Positions 53,801 to 64,000 of a stretch of DNA of 64,000 nucleotides are shown one piece after another. The notes beneath the pieces were generated by a model. It had not been told where the DNA came from, searched no databases, and worked only from the letters and a program-made list of their open reading frames with translations. The stretch is from Punctularia strigosozonata HHB-11173 SS5 (lineage: Eukaryota; Basidiomycota; Agaricomycetes; Corticiales; Punctulariaceae). The DNA lies in the NCBI RefSeq assembly GCF_000264995.1, contig NW_006767449.1:181805-245804 (forward strand), given 5' to 3'. Position 1 is the stretch's first letter. Every line of letters starts with the position of its first letter. The translations under genes and the position numbers were made by a program.

Positions 53801-55645
53801 GCTCCCTGCGCCTGCCCCGCCTCCTGAACATCTCCAGCCTGCTCCACAGGACGCTCCAGGTCCTAGTAGACGGCCCAGAACGCGTCAAGCGTCCAAGCGT
53901 CGTGCCAGCTCTTCACCACCTCCAGAGCTTCGTCGCAGCACCCGGCACAGGACTCCACCCAAGCCTTGGTGGGAGGTTCCTAAGCTTCGCCCTCGCGAGC
54001 CAGCTCCTGTCATTGAGTCCGAGAGCTCCGAGAGCTCTGAGGACGAGCTGGACTTGCTCAGGCCGGGTGCAGATGACCCTGACTTGCAGGAGGCTCATAT
54101 CGCCGCTGCAGTCGAGGCAGGCATTGACTTCTTGGCCGGTGACTTCTTGGAGTTAGACGACGCCTTCCAGCACGCATTCGAGACGTGTGCTCTCAAGGCG
54201 GCTGCTCATAGCCCCGAGCCTCGCTCATACAAGGATGCTATGCGTCGTCCTGACTTTGACAAGTGGCATCAGGCGGCCGTTGAAGAGATCGAAGCACACA
54301 TGCGCAACGGGACTTGGACCCTCGTTCAGCTGCCTCCGGACCAGAGAGCCATAGGCTGTCGCTGGGTTTTCAAGGTCAAGCGCAACGCAGACGGTTCCCT
54401 AGAGCGCTATAAGGCTCGATTGGTCGCCAAGGGCTTCAGCCAGCGCCCTGAGCTCGATTACAACGAGACCTTTGCCCCTACAGCCAAGTGGGCCACTCTG
54501 CGAGCCGTCCTTGCCATGGGTGCCCTGGAGGACTACGAAGCAGACGCTGTAGACATCTCGAATGCGTTCCTCAACGGGGATTTAACCCAGGACGTCTACA
54601 TGCTTCAGCCTGAGGGCTTCGAGCAGGGTGACAAGGACATGGTCTGCAAGCTCAACCGTTCTCTGTATGGTTTGAAGCAGGCCTCGCGAGTCTCGTACCA
54701 GAAGCTGGACGGTGCTCTGCAGGAGATGGGATTCGCTCGCACCCGGTGCGATCACTGCGTGTTTGTTTGGAGAAAAGGCACCACCCACGTCATGGTGCCG
54801 GTCTACGTCGACGATCTGACGATCGTTGGCAGGACCAAGGCAGACAAGGACGCCGTGAAGGCCGAACTTGCTCGCCGCTTCAAACTGCGTCATCTCGGGC
54901 CCATCTCCTTGCTGCTGGCCGTCGGTATCACTCGGGACCGTGCCAAGCGTCAGTTATCCATGGATCAGCGCCGTTACACTCAGGACATGCTTGACACCTT
55001 TGGAATGACCGACTGCTCGCCGGTGCTCACTCCTATGGACCCAAACACTCGCTTGTCGGCGTCCATGTCACCCCAGGCTCCGGAGGAGAAGGCGGAGATG
55101 GTGGGAGTTCCCTCCATCAATGCCGTGGGCGCCCTACTCTATCTGGCCATTGCCACTCGTCCAGACATTGCCCATGCGGTGGGAGTGCTGTCCCGGTTCT
55201 CCAAGAACCCAGGTCCGCGTCATTGGACCGCCGTGAAGCATCTGTTTCGCTACTTGAAGGGCACGCTCGACTACAAGCTGACCTTTGGGCCGGACGAGTC
55301 AGGAGAGCCGTTCACCTCCTTTGTGGACACCGATCACGGTGGAAACCCTGACAACGGGCGCTCTACCTCCGGGTTTGTGCTCAAGATGGGCTCTGGAGCT
55401 GTCAGCTGGTCTAGCAAGCTCCAGACGACGGTTGCACTGTCTACAACGGAAGCCAAGTACGTGGCAGCGTGCTATGCCGGCAGAGAGGTCCTTTGGCTTC
55501 GCAACTTGCTCTCTGAGCTTGGATTCCAAGCTACAGCCGCTCCCTTGAGACTCCAGATAGACAACCAGTCTGCCATCTCTGTGGCCAAGAACCCAGAGCA
55601 CCATGGGCGCATGAAGCACCTTGATTTGGCGTTGAACGCTATTGG

Positions 55646-55891
55646 TGTGGTCTAAGGGCGTCTAGCAGCTGGACAACACTCGAGAACGAGCTGGAGAGCA
55701 CAGACAGTGAGCAGAATGAAGTAAATACATGGAGAGGGCTATCCTACCTGGAGAGCACAGACAGTCAGCAGAATGAAGTGCCCAACTCGTCTGTGGCTCT
55801 CCAGTAAAACTGTCAGCACAGCCTACGAGCTAAAGCGGCCACAGCCACCCGAAATAAGCGCCAGAGAGATGGCAAGTCACCACAGACAACA
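55646..55891 (-). repeat. Solo LTR of the copia-1 family, reverse, nested in copia-2
   Basis: These 246 bp are the reverse complement of the copia-1 LTR with about four differences. They are flanked by the perfect 5-bp target duplication ATTGG (55641-55645 and 55892-55896). The insertion lies in the C-terminal end of copia-2 pol, so it is younger than copia-2. Confidence 0.95.
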
Positions 55892-56001
55892 ATTGGCTCA
55901 GTGACACCGTCGAAGCCGGTCTCATCACTGTGGACTACATTCCGACGTACCAGATGCCTGCAGACGCCTTGACCAAGGCTTTAGGCCCTGTTATAAAGAA
56001 G

Positions 56002-56325
56002 TCACAGCCACACGAAATAAGCGCCAGAGAGCTGGCAAGTCACCGCAGACAACACCCTGCGCTGCCCTGCCCAAGGGTGCATGCAACACTAGGCTCTGTC
56101 TGGTATGGGGTCAAGCCTTCTGTAGAACACCTCCGGGTCTTTGGGTGTGTTGTCTACATTAACATCCAGAAGGACAGGTGCCGTGGCCTCTCCTCCCACT
56201 CTGACAAGTGCATCTTTGTGAGCCTCGCGGAGAATCACAAGGCCTGACTCTTCACCCACAAGCGGATCATCTCCAACGCTGCCATCTTTGCCAAGTGGTA
56301 CTTCCCCGGAGCGTGTTTAGCAAGC
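56002..56325. mobile_element. Chimeric fragment of the copia-1 family
   Basis: The end piece of a reverse copia-1-family LTR (about 56,002-56,055, ending ACCGCAGACAACA) is joined directly to a forward piece of copia-1-like pol (about 56,060-56,325, integrase region, with counterparts at about 42.58-42.85 kb). Two pieces in opposite orientation next to each other indicate a rearrangement or template switch rather than a simple insertion. The fragment is partial and broken. Confidence 0.8.
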
Positions 56326-57899
56326 CCAGACAGTCATTGACAAGCCGGAGCCCCTGATATGAGGAAAGCCAAACAAGCAGGGTAAAGGTGGCACATACTT
56401 TCAACTAAAGCCATCTGCAAACAACATATAGGAGCTGCAAGCATATAGCCTTGCTGCTGGCTTCCAGAAGCAACCACTAGGGACATTCAGTCCTATGGGG
56501 GTACGCTAACTTATTTTTTTCTAAGTCCTTTACTCATTTATACTCATATTGCGGAGATGAGTATCTCAGTTCCGACTCCCCTGTAGGATGGAGTTGATTG
56601 TTGTGAATGGGCCTCATTCACAGTGACAGAAATACCCCAGCCAAAATGTTACAAGCGTGATAATCCGTGAATATCGAACGGACAAGCACTAGTTTTAGAT
56701 GGGACACAGCAGCGTGACATAGCAGGTGCGGGATTGCTTACATAATGTGATAGTATCAGCTCCAAATGTTATCTGTCGGTTTGCCGAGTTGCTGAAGTAA
56801 GCGCTGCTGTGATAACAATCAGTTACATAATTGTATGGTCTACTGTGCTTTGGTTTCTCTGCATAATGACAGTTGCCGCATTTGGGTGGATTTTTGGGTC
56901 CTTATGCGATAAGATAAGATAATAACTCCATACACATAGGAGCATTGTTGAAAGTTGGTGTCCTTGCATGTCAGTGGAGCTCAAGTAGATGTATCCGGAA
57001 TACAGATATAGTACCTGTATACAGATGCGATGAAAATATATCAAGCAAGATTGGTAGGTAGTTGTCGCATCGACAATAACAGACTTCACGTAGGCGGTGC
57101 GTTGACACTGTTTGAGTCAAATTAAGAATATGATCAAGGAGTGTTGGTCTCTTTGCGTACTAAACATATCAAACGAACGTAGACGAATGTATTCATTTTC
57201 TTGGCTCTGAACGCTCCAGCTGAGCAGCACTCGCATGAATGTATGAAATTTTGCCTCAGAGGCTGCACCTGTCCTTGCTGGCATCAATCCATCCACTACT
57301 ACTACTTACTAGGCTCTTTCCATACACTCTCTTTGCTTACTATGGGGTCCATCTATGTTCATTTCACTGGAGATGGCTACAGCAACCAGCCTGATAAGAA
57401 GAAGAAGACTGAGGGATGTATCAAGTCATGGGTGAAGAAGGAGTATGGACATATGGGGTGAAAGGAGCTATTTGTGACATCCAGGTGCGTTCTCTTTGAA
57501 CTTTTTTTTGCATTATAACACGATACTTATGGTTTTCAGTTCTAGTACCAACCATAAGGGATTTGATTGCGGTATTCCAGACGAGTCATCGCACTTTACT
57601 GTGATGATAAGCTACAAGTATTGCATTCATTTAGAGGGTCATGTCCACATACCTTTTGTCTAAAAACTTGATGGTACGTTCCCCGCTTTGTTTATCGAAC
57701 GTTCCTTGACGGCTTGCCCAGTACGCATTCGATCACTAGGCGTTCGATAAGTGTGCATTCCATTGGTGCGAGTTCAGAAGTTGCGAGATATGCCATTGCA
57801 AATTTAGTAGTGACAAGTTTGATCGCTGTGCTGTCAAGTTTTGTGTTTGTGTCGAAGAGGTGAGAGGAATTCTTGAGGTGATAGAGGTGTACCACCAAT
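56326..57899. other. Gene-free interval
   Basis: About 1.6 kb with no supported gene. Open frames are short and unrecognised. Some AT-rich stretches and a GTTCGATAAG/CGAACGTT cluster near 57.69-57.75 kb are present. Confidence 0.4.
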
Positions 57900-58525
57900 T
57901 CTTCAGCTTCTTCTGCAAAACTCCTGAGGTCCCGGTCTATCTAAGTCGGGGATTGCTCAGTTGGCTGTCGGTTAAAGAACCTGACTTGAATTTGATAAGA
58001 CAAGCTTTGTGAGCTCGTCGGCAATACCTAAAGAGGTAAGAGAAGGGTTAGCCTGTATGGGAGGCTTGAGGGGTCTTGTGTTGATGTCTTGTGCGACGCG
58101 CCGTGCGTCAAAGTTCCTGGAGAAATAAACAGAGAGTTGTTCCTTTGGTGGTGAAGGCAATAGAGTGTGGGAAACGGATTTGAACAGCCTACAGTGGCTG
58201 TGTAGAGTCGATAGAGTCGATAGAGAAGCTGTCCAGGCACTCGAGTTCTGATAGAGAAAGTTTTAGCAGACGACTGCTGAGTACTTTTTGGGGGGAACTG
58301 ATTGATTTCTCATTCATGCCAGTTCAGCTACAATTTATACTCCTTAGCTAGGCCAGCTTTCTGAGTCACATTAGTAATCCTAGCAGTGCTGAGTCAGCTT
58401 CTGACTCAGCCAAGTCATAATTTGTCATGTGCTGACTAAGATCGGGCACCACTTGGTAATCCTTTCCTAATATAGTCAGACTTTCCTGGGCTAGTTCCGC
58501 ACCTATTCACTTTAGGGGTGGGACA
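57900..58525 (-). repeat. Non-coding part of a composite repeat, copy B
   Basis: Resembles the stretch at 28.9-30.5 kb in several patches, most clearly CACTTTAGGGGTGGGACATC with ATGGGTGGCGCTTC just before the protein segment. It is shorter than copy A, which carries extra insertions. No gene is seen. Confidence 0.45.
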
Positions 58526-59132
58526 TCATGGGTGGCGCTTCAGAGACAACCGGGATGCACTGAGGTGTAGTCCGATACGGATCTCTTGACCGACTGGAGC
58601 CATCAGGTTCCATACGAAGGGGTTGGCGGGAGTAGGGTGCATCGCATATGGCAGATAATCGGTACGACGTCGTTGGTTGTGGTCGTTGAGGGATAAGGCA
58701 AACCAAAGGGGAGGAGGTGGGCCTAGCGTAGGAGACAGGCCTGGATCTTTGTCCAATGTGCCAACACGGAATGAGGGATGCAGGGTAATGGACGTCAAGT
58801 CCTGAGTTGTCTTGGCCAAGGAGTGCACCGCCTGCGCTACTGCTGCGCTCGGGTCTGGTCTCTGCAACGTCCCAAAAGACCAGGTCGACTCACTTGAAGG
58901 TGCGAGGACTACTGAGTGCTCCCTCCAGGATAGTGCCCCACAAGTTCCCTGGACGGGGAGGTAAGATGTAGGGATGGAGTTGTGTGCCAATAGGCGCAAC
59001 TACGTAGCAGCCTTGAGGGGGGTATGCCCTAGTGAGCCCTGGCGGGGGAAAGTGGAGGGTGACAGAGTCTTCCTCAATGCGAGGTACTGCATTGGTAGAT
59101 CCTGTAGAGGTATCAGTAGTACCGGACGACAT
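58526..59132 (-). CDS. Unclassified repeated protein family, copy B
   Basis: Two overlapping minus-strand frames cover the interval. One has PGNLWGTILEGALSS (counterpart of PGDLWGLLDPKDLATM in copy A) and the other has PPLWFALSLNDHNQRRRTDY followed by FVWNLMAPVGQEIRIGLHLS (counterpart of VWTLTAPIVGNVHIGIHI). The two halves occur in the same order as in copy A. The upstream part has a Thr/Ser/Pro-rich start (MSSGTTDTSTGSTNAVPRIE). No domain is recognised. This copy seems diverged, and whether it is expressed cannot be told. Confidence 0.4.
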
Positions 59133-59916
59133 GACCGTTGTTGAGCTAGCGGGGATGCCGGACTCACTCTGGCATGTAAGAGCAACATTGGTAGTTGTCG
59201 TAGGTGGTGGGGATGATGGAATAGAATGGTATTGGTGAAGTCAGGGTGGCGTGATTACTGCAGACGACGTAGGTGCACCCTCACTGCCAGACGTGTAGAG
59301 TGCGTTCACAACTTGGCTTGTGTTGCCAGCAGAAGGTCCATGTCGAGTGAGAGGACGATCATTGCGGTCAGAGAGGGAGATCTCAGTGAGCGGCTGCATG
59401 GTGTCTTACGATAGAACGGGTGGTTTCCTGATAGAGAGGAAGAGAGCAATCCATGACTTAAGTGTCACTCTGCATGAGGCTTCGTGCAGCGTAGGATAGT
59501 TGGTGTACTTTTTCGGTGCGGTTCTATCAGACATGTGATTGGATGTTCTTGCAGGCTTCTCTGACACTTCGATAATTCAGTTTGGGTGACTCGGGAGGAA
59601 TGGTACGCTGTATTGAATTGACCTTCTGTGACAGTCTTTGCTAAACTTATACCCTTCTGCATGGGGCCGTCGAGGCATGGAATATGCCGGCGATAGATTT
59701 CATTTGGCAGTTTTTCCTTGGTTACCAGTTCATTGTCGTGTCAGACACTCCCTGTCGGATTATTTACAGTATACCCCTTTTTCTTTCGATATCCGTTGCA
59801 TATCCCGGCGCTGAGTTCATGTAGTCTAATACAAAAAAATTCGATAATGAGTCTACGTGTCCTCTTCCCTTGCCATTGCCACCTGTGGTCCATCCCAGCT
59901 GCTCAATGTGTCTGAT
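59133..59916. other. Interval between copies B and C
   Basis: About 780 bp. No gene is supported. The part near 59.15-59.45 kb may be the upstream end of copy B (Ser/Pro/Thr-rich minus-strand reading). Confidence 0.35.
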
Positions 59917-60300
59917 TTAACTTTGAATTAGAATAGTAGTCAATCTGAACATGCGGTGGATGTACATACTGGCTTGCATGGTGGCGTCGGCGGCTTTGGT
60001 AATGTTGTGTTTTGTCCAATCTCGCATTGACAGGCGGGCAAGCTCAGGCGTGACGCGTAACATGACATGCTCCGAGTTGATGACCTGCCCTGAAAACACG
60101 ACAATCCCATGCACAAAGAAGGTGACGCAGTCGTCGTGTAGTCGGAATATGGACCGAACGGTGTTGCACACCCAGGTGCCGGTGTACTCCATACGAATGT
60201 GTATGCTGATGTGCACGTCCCCGAGGATGGGTGCCGTGAACGTCCATATAAGGAGGTTCTTCTTGGGTGGGCTGCGGTCCTGCAGTCGCGAGCTGATGGC
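59917..60300 (-). CDS. Unclassified repeated protein family, copy C
   Basis: A minus-strand frame reads WTFTAPILGDVHISIHIRM, then YTGTWVCNTVRSIFRLHDD, VTFFVHGIVVFSGQV and VMLRVTPELARLSM, and ends at 59917 after TKHNITKAADATMQAS. Alignment with copy A is clear over about 100 residues (for example GNVHIGIHI against GDVHISIHI, and LRVAPALASLSM against LRVTPELARLSM). It starts within about 100 bp of the end of the YR element's recombinase region, but copies A and B are not beside YR elements, so it is probably independent. No domain is recognised. Confidence 0.5.
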   Translation of the reverse strand, partial: AISSRLQDRSPPKKNLLIWTFTAPILGDVHISIHIRMEYTGTWVCNTVRSIFRLHDDCVTFFVHGIVVFSGQVINSEHVMLRVTPELARLSMRDWTKHNITKAADATMQASMYIHRMFRLTTILIQS

Positions 60301-60479
60301 ACGCTGGAAGAGCCACCGGGGAGGTGGTTTGGGTGAAGCGTGGCTTGGGTGTAGGCCGGGTGTGAGTGTAACGGCTCACCCAGACCGCGCCCCAGATGGA
60401 GCGTGAGCACCCGGCTAGCCCCCACCATGCGGTCGGGTCCTTTCCTGGGAGTTTTGTGCAATGCCCCGGGGCATGTGTT

Positions 60480-61573
60480 GCATGTGGGTGGGTAGGATAC
60501 CCTCGACCACCCGCCAGTATCAAAGAAACGAGTCCGACAACCATCTTACAGCTTTCTTGATGACATCGGGGGGAACTCCCAATATCAGCAATTCCGTGGT
60601 GCCTCCGATGCAGAATGAGTGACCCGTAAGCCTCGGGAGGCCTGGCCTCCGTCCAAACCAAATTGCATTTCTTCATGAAAAAACGCTGGGTGAGTGGGCG
60701 GGTGCTGAAGGATGTCTGATAAGCAAAGAGGTGGTCCGAGTTGGCGGGATTATTCCAGAACAAGTGATGGCAGAGAGCCTGAATGGGGTCCGATGATCCT
60801 CGCTGGCGAAGGATCACGACGTCTTCCCCTTGGCTGAAGCGAATCTTGGTGGAGGGGAGATGAATGATATGGGATGTCGAGGCTGGGGAAGGAGGAGTGA
60901 GGTCCAAGCGACATGGACTCCTCTTCGCGGCAGCCGGTGTTGTCGACGGCGGAAGGAGCTTGCCAAGGCGGTATTGGCCCCAGAACGCCACGCATGCCGC
61001 AGCAAAGACGGCTATGTCCACGGGGTTTGAGAGGTTAAGTTTAGCCCTCAAGATGCGCAAAAAGTTGCGGGAGACCGGGAAGCATGGCGGGCAGCGCGAA
61101 GAGAGTGGACGCTGATTCTCCACGCCGTTCAAGATGTACTTCAGCTGCTTGCCTCCTTTCCACTCCGCATTTTGCGCTGCATGCCATGCCTTAAGGCCGG
61201 CAATGGCGTTTCTGACCGTGCTGCCTGCGTGGCGGCCTTTGCTGGATGCGGCGAACGCGCATAGGACCAGTTCGTCGGCTGGAAGCCAGAACCTTCGCTG
61301 GATCTTTTCTTTCCTGCAGAAACGGATGAACCTATTGACCGCGCTATTGTAACCTTGTAAGGTGGATGGCGCCCACCCGTGGTGCAAAGTCCTTGCCAGC
61401 TGAGCCTCAATGGTGCCTGAAAGTTTGATTTTGTTCGGGTTATGGAGCTTGGCCGTCCTTGACTTCCCACGCGGTAAGGCAAAGTAGTCGACATGAGACG
61501 GGTCTCGAGAGGATATGCGAGGTTCCCGGTGTTTGTTGCGGGCTCGTGGTGACGGTGTCGACGAAGTGCACAT
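60480..61573 (-). other. Tyrosine recombinase part of the YR element
   Basis: A basic N-terminal stretch is followed by a SAM-like core-binding domain (TLQGYNSAVNRFIRF, GLKAWHAAQNAEW, LKYILNGVENQRP) and a catalytic domain with FWGQYRLGKLLPPS, STKIRFSQGEDVVIL and DHLFAYQTSFSTRPLTQRFF. Elements of this class use the recombinase in place of an integrase to insert a circular copy, and leave no target duplication. Confidence 0.8.
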
Positions 61574-61735
61574 GAGGAGAGCTTAAGCGCAGCACGCCGC
61601 CCAAGGTCTCTTGTCTATTTTGGTCTGAGTCTCCTCGTTGACACTCCACTACCTCTTTGTCTATCTCTGATATCATATACTCTCCTTTCCTTACTCTCCC
61701 CTTCTCTCTCTCTGTTTTGAAAGAGAAACACTCGA

Positions 61736-63627
61736 CTATAGATTGACACAAGTTGTAGCCCTACTTATGAGGCCGGAGATGCAGAATGGGATCTTGACCA
61801 AAGTGTTCGACCGCAGCGAATCACCTGGAGCTATACCCCTCAAAGGCTTGTCTGCTTTGTTCTGGATTGACGGAACGTACTGTGAGATGACCCACACATT
61901 GGATGCACGCATGAGCGCGACGATCCTCTGTAGAACGCAATTCTGTTCCATGTTCCTCGACTTACCGGCCTCGAGTGCGCCGATAACCCCTTGATTATCC
62001 GATTTCATAACTAACCGCGTGTTCGATACGCCTCTTGCGATAGCGACTCTGAGGCCGAGCTCGACTGCCACCATTTCGTCCCAACTGATGTCTCGTCCGT
62101 CGGATTTCCAACCCAGTTTGAGCTCCCAGGCGTCCCATGAGCCGTCGATTACAATTCCGATGCCGAACGACGTGAATGCGTCAACCCAAAGGTCGCAGGT
62201 CAATGTGGTTCTCGGCACTCGGAGTGTGCTGCCGCATTCTGGTAGCTGCAGTTGCGACCTCCAGAACTCGATGTCTTCGAAGATGCCATTCGGCTTTCTT
62301 CTGAAAAACGGCGAAGAGGTGTAGTGGAATGAGCTGACAAACTTCGAGAGGTGAACGAGTCTCGAGCAGCCATCCGGCAGGGCCATGCTGCAATGAACTA
62401 ACGTCCCCAGGATCTGTTCCGCTTCCTTCCTCGTGAAGGACCTGCCAGGTATCCATGCGTCTAGCTTTTTAAGTACCTGCTCTTCTTTTCCTCCGGAATG
62501 GACACTCGTTTCGTCACCAGGTCCCATAAGAATCTGAGATACTTGAAGACCGACGCGATATCACGGGTTTTCGATGGCTTCCATGGCCAGCCGAGGCCCT
62601 CCGCTAGCTCCATGATCTCTGCTAGGCTATACCAATATACCGGCGCCCCTTCTGCGCTGGCTTCGCTTGGGAATCGAAAAAACGTGAAGTCGTCTACCCA
62701 CTTCTTCAGTGCGTCCACCCCCCAAGCCAGGTAAATCGCCGCCATACTGTCTGCAACACGGCCCCATACGCCCGGCGAACTGGCCGGGCCAAATGGGGCG
62801 TTGTGATCGATCCAATAACACCCCTTCCAGTGTACCACGAAGTGCCGTTGCTGCTCTGGACAGATCGGGATGCATCGGAACGCTGCATCGACGTCCAATG
62901 TCGCGACTTGCGAGTTCGGCGGAGCCTCCATGACTAGGAGTGCCATTTCTGCGAATGAGCTCCACTCACATTGAAAGTGGTCGGTATCGATCTCGCTATT
63001 GACGGATGCGTGTGAGTGGTCGTTCCGTGGGAATGAAAAATCTTGAATCATTCTCATTCCGGATGAGCCCGCTTTTGGGACTGCCCCGAGCGGCGACATC
63101 CTGAAGAAGCCTATGAGCGATTCAAGCTCCGTCCTCAAAAAGGGGCCCGAGTATCGGCCTGCCGATCTCTCTTTCTCGATATATGCATCGATCGTGTCGC
63201 TGTTTTCCAGCGCTGATCGATGATTAGGAGGGTCGTAAGTTTTCAATAACGTGCTCGTTATACCCATGTCAAATCTGATCTTGATGTTTGGTGCTATGTC
63301 CGGAAACCTGTCCAGCAGGCCAAATTTGATGAGCGTCTCATGCCAGCGATGTGCAATGAGTGGAGTGATGATGGGGAACGGATCAGCAGACAACGGTGCA
63401 GCTCTGCGCTCCGTGATTTGCGCCGCCGCAGTGTGTGCACCTGTGGTCTCCTTTCTTGCAAGGTCTGTCCTCTTTCCTCGAGCACCCGCCGGCCATGTTG
63501 AAGAAGAAACAGTATTGCCGGCCTTTGGCGTCTTTGACGGTGCGGTCGTCACCTCTGATAAGAAAAATTGGTTGTCCATTGGTGAGCGTGTCGGCCTTGC
63601 ACGATGAGGCCCTATGGCCCTTGCCAC
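61736..63627 (-). other. RT and RNase H part of the YR element
   Basis: The RT is the DIRS type, with a distinctive RFDMG start block, SPLGAVPKAG, IQDFSFPRNDHS and the WVDDFTFF catalytic core. RNase H follows with a DLWVDAF-type first acidic residue and a NKADKPLRG ending. Counterparts of each block occur in the relict at 45.35-47.56 kb on the other strand. Confidence 0.85.
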
Positions 63628-64000
63628 CGCACATGAAGCATCTTGCGTCGATGTGCTTGGGGACAGACAAGTGTGGGTGGCCTGTCGTTGAACGCCCCCC
63701 TGGTTCTGCTCTCAAGCCTGCGCTCCGCGAAGTGGGTTGGGACCGAAAGGGCTGCAATGAGGCCATGACCTGCGCCTTGAGATATGCGGGCTCCACCTTT
63801 TTCCAAATGTTCTTATGGAAAGTACCCGGATCTATCCCTTCGAGGTGACAGCGGCGGTGAACTTCCGCGTCGTACGCCAGCTAAAGCCCCCAGTTCTCCG
63901 ACGTGGCCCCGTCTGTGTGACATATGCGGTTGAAGTGCTTTTTCCACCGTTCATAATCCCGTCAGAAATATGTCTTGATGTGCTGGAGCAGACACTTCCA
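63383..64000 (-). other. Gag part of the YR element (incomplete at window end)
   Basis: The reading from the window edge includes YERWKKHFNRICHTDGATSE and FHKNIWKKVEPAYLKAQVMA, then two zinc knuckles separated by a TNGQPIFLIRGDDRTVKD stretch and a CSRKEDRPCKKG CCCH-like patch. The same knuckle-CCCH-knuckle layout is seen in gag proteins of fungal YR elements. It continues beyond 64000. Confidence 0.75.

Larger units (their letters stand above)
50692..56000 (+). mobile_element. copia-2: Ty1/copia retroelement, older, missing a clear 3' LTR
   Basis: The element is a relative of copia-1. A putative 5' LTR starts TGTTGAGG at 50692 and ends before a primer site at 50850. Gag starts at 51482 (MSSSKELTSSRRVTPLNDV) with a zinc knuckle CDFCEMKGHDEEHC. 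Pol follows to about 55.65 kb with the integrase (CEPCIAGK, NEPHQNGVAERANQSL), the RT (VYVDDLTIVG) and RNase H. The extreme C-terminal end (DYIPTYQMPADALTKALGPV) appears at about 55.93-55.99 kb, separated from the rest by a copia-1-family solo LTR. A 3' LTR was not recognised. There are a few breaks in all. The gag-pol start and motifs match copia-1 at moderate similarity, so the two are sister families. Confidence 0.9.
60400..64000 (-). mobile_element. YR (DIRS/Ngaro-like) retroelement, runs off the right end
   Basis: On the minus strand the order is gag (from beyond 64000 to about 63.4 kb, with CCHC-type zinc knuckles CFMCGGKGHRASSC and CTHCGGANHGAQSC), RT and RNase H (about 63.6-61.74 kb), and tyrosine recombinase (about 61.5-60.48 kb). 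RT motifs are SPLGAVPKAGS, IQDFSFPRN, ATLDVDAAFRCIP and the catalytic WVDDFTFF. The RNase H has DLWVDAFTSFGIGIVIDG and KSDNQGVIGALEAGKSRN. The recombinase has a core-binding segment (LQGYNSAVNRFIRFC, LKAWHAAQNAEWKG) and a C-terminal catalytic part near 60.5 kb. There is no integrase and no protease, and I see no methyltransferase part. This order fits DIRS or Ngaro elements. The terminal repeats lie outside or were not recognised. There are several breaks. Age could not be dated. Confidence 0.85.

Noticed and set aside
57201-57461. 86-codon plus-strand frame rich in Tyr and His.
   Set aside because: No motif or homology is visible, and no repeated copy exists in the window.
1-64000. tRNA, rRNA or other structural RNA genes.
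   Set aside because: None was recognised by eye on either strand. The tRNA-Met-like words at 40109 and 50850 are primer sites of retroelements, not tRNA genes.

Overview
The window looks like nuclear DNA of a filamentous basidiomycete, most likely an Agaricomycete. The protein-coding genes are split by many 50-80 nt introns with GT-AG ends. A Zn2Cys6 regulator and an Old Yellow Enzyme point to fungi, and the mobile DNA (chromodomain Ty3/gypsy, Ty1/copia and tyrosine-recombinase retroelements) is the mix usual in mushroom-forming fungi. This is inference from gene content and intron style; no marker fixes the species.

Region 1 (about 1-18,300) is gene-rich host DNA. On the minus strand lie a major-facilitator transporter (174-2796) and an Old Yellow Enzyme-type flavin oxidoreductase (3206-5219). 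The latter is divergently paired, across only about 119 bp, with a plus-strand Zn2Cys6 transcription factor (5339-8744); the three could form a small xenobiotic or detoxification module. Then come a possible small Tyr/Pro/Gln-rich protein gene (about 10.6-10.96 kb), a divergent casein-kinase-1-like kinase (11817-13725), a type II (PrxV) peroxiredoxin with a shortened active-site segment (14569-15364), an unidentified helical protein gene on the minus strand (15763-16391), and mago nashi on the minus strand (16840-17685), whose best gene model needs a 6-nt micro-exon.

Region 2 (about 18,300-64,000) is repeat-dense and contains almost no recognisable host gene. It holds: gypsy-1, a complete-ended but decayed chromovirus with extra ORFs before its 3' LTR (18326-27078); a 524-bp CACTG-ended MITE inside it and a 603-bp sister copy at 30740-31342; a solo LTR (28233-28744) of the gypsy-2 family; gypsy-2 (32674-38792, minus strand), a fairly young chromovirus with signs of self-primed reverse transcription; copia-1 (39863-45339), which looks whole and very young; flanking relicts of a tyrosine-recombinase (YR) retroelement; copia-2 (about 50.7-56.0 kb), older, with a copia-1-family solo LTR inserted in it; and a second YR element running off the right end on the minus strand (about 60.4-64.0 kb). 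Target-site duplications were read directly for six insertions (gypsy-1, gypsy-2, copia-1, two solo LTRs and the two MITEs taken as one family), so these boundaries are firm.

The least explained content in region 2 is a repeated, unclassified protein family with three diverged minus-strand copies (about 31.4-32.2, 58.5-59.1 and 59.9-60.3 kb). It shares a conserved W-x-AP-x(2)-G-x(3)-IxIHI block and does not resemble the standard parts of the neighbouring elements.
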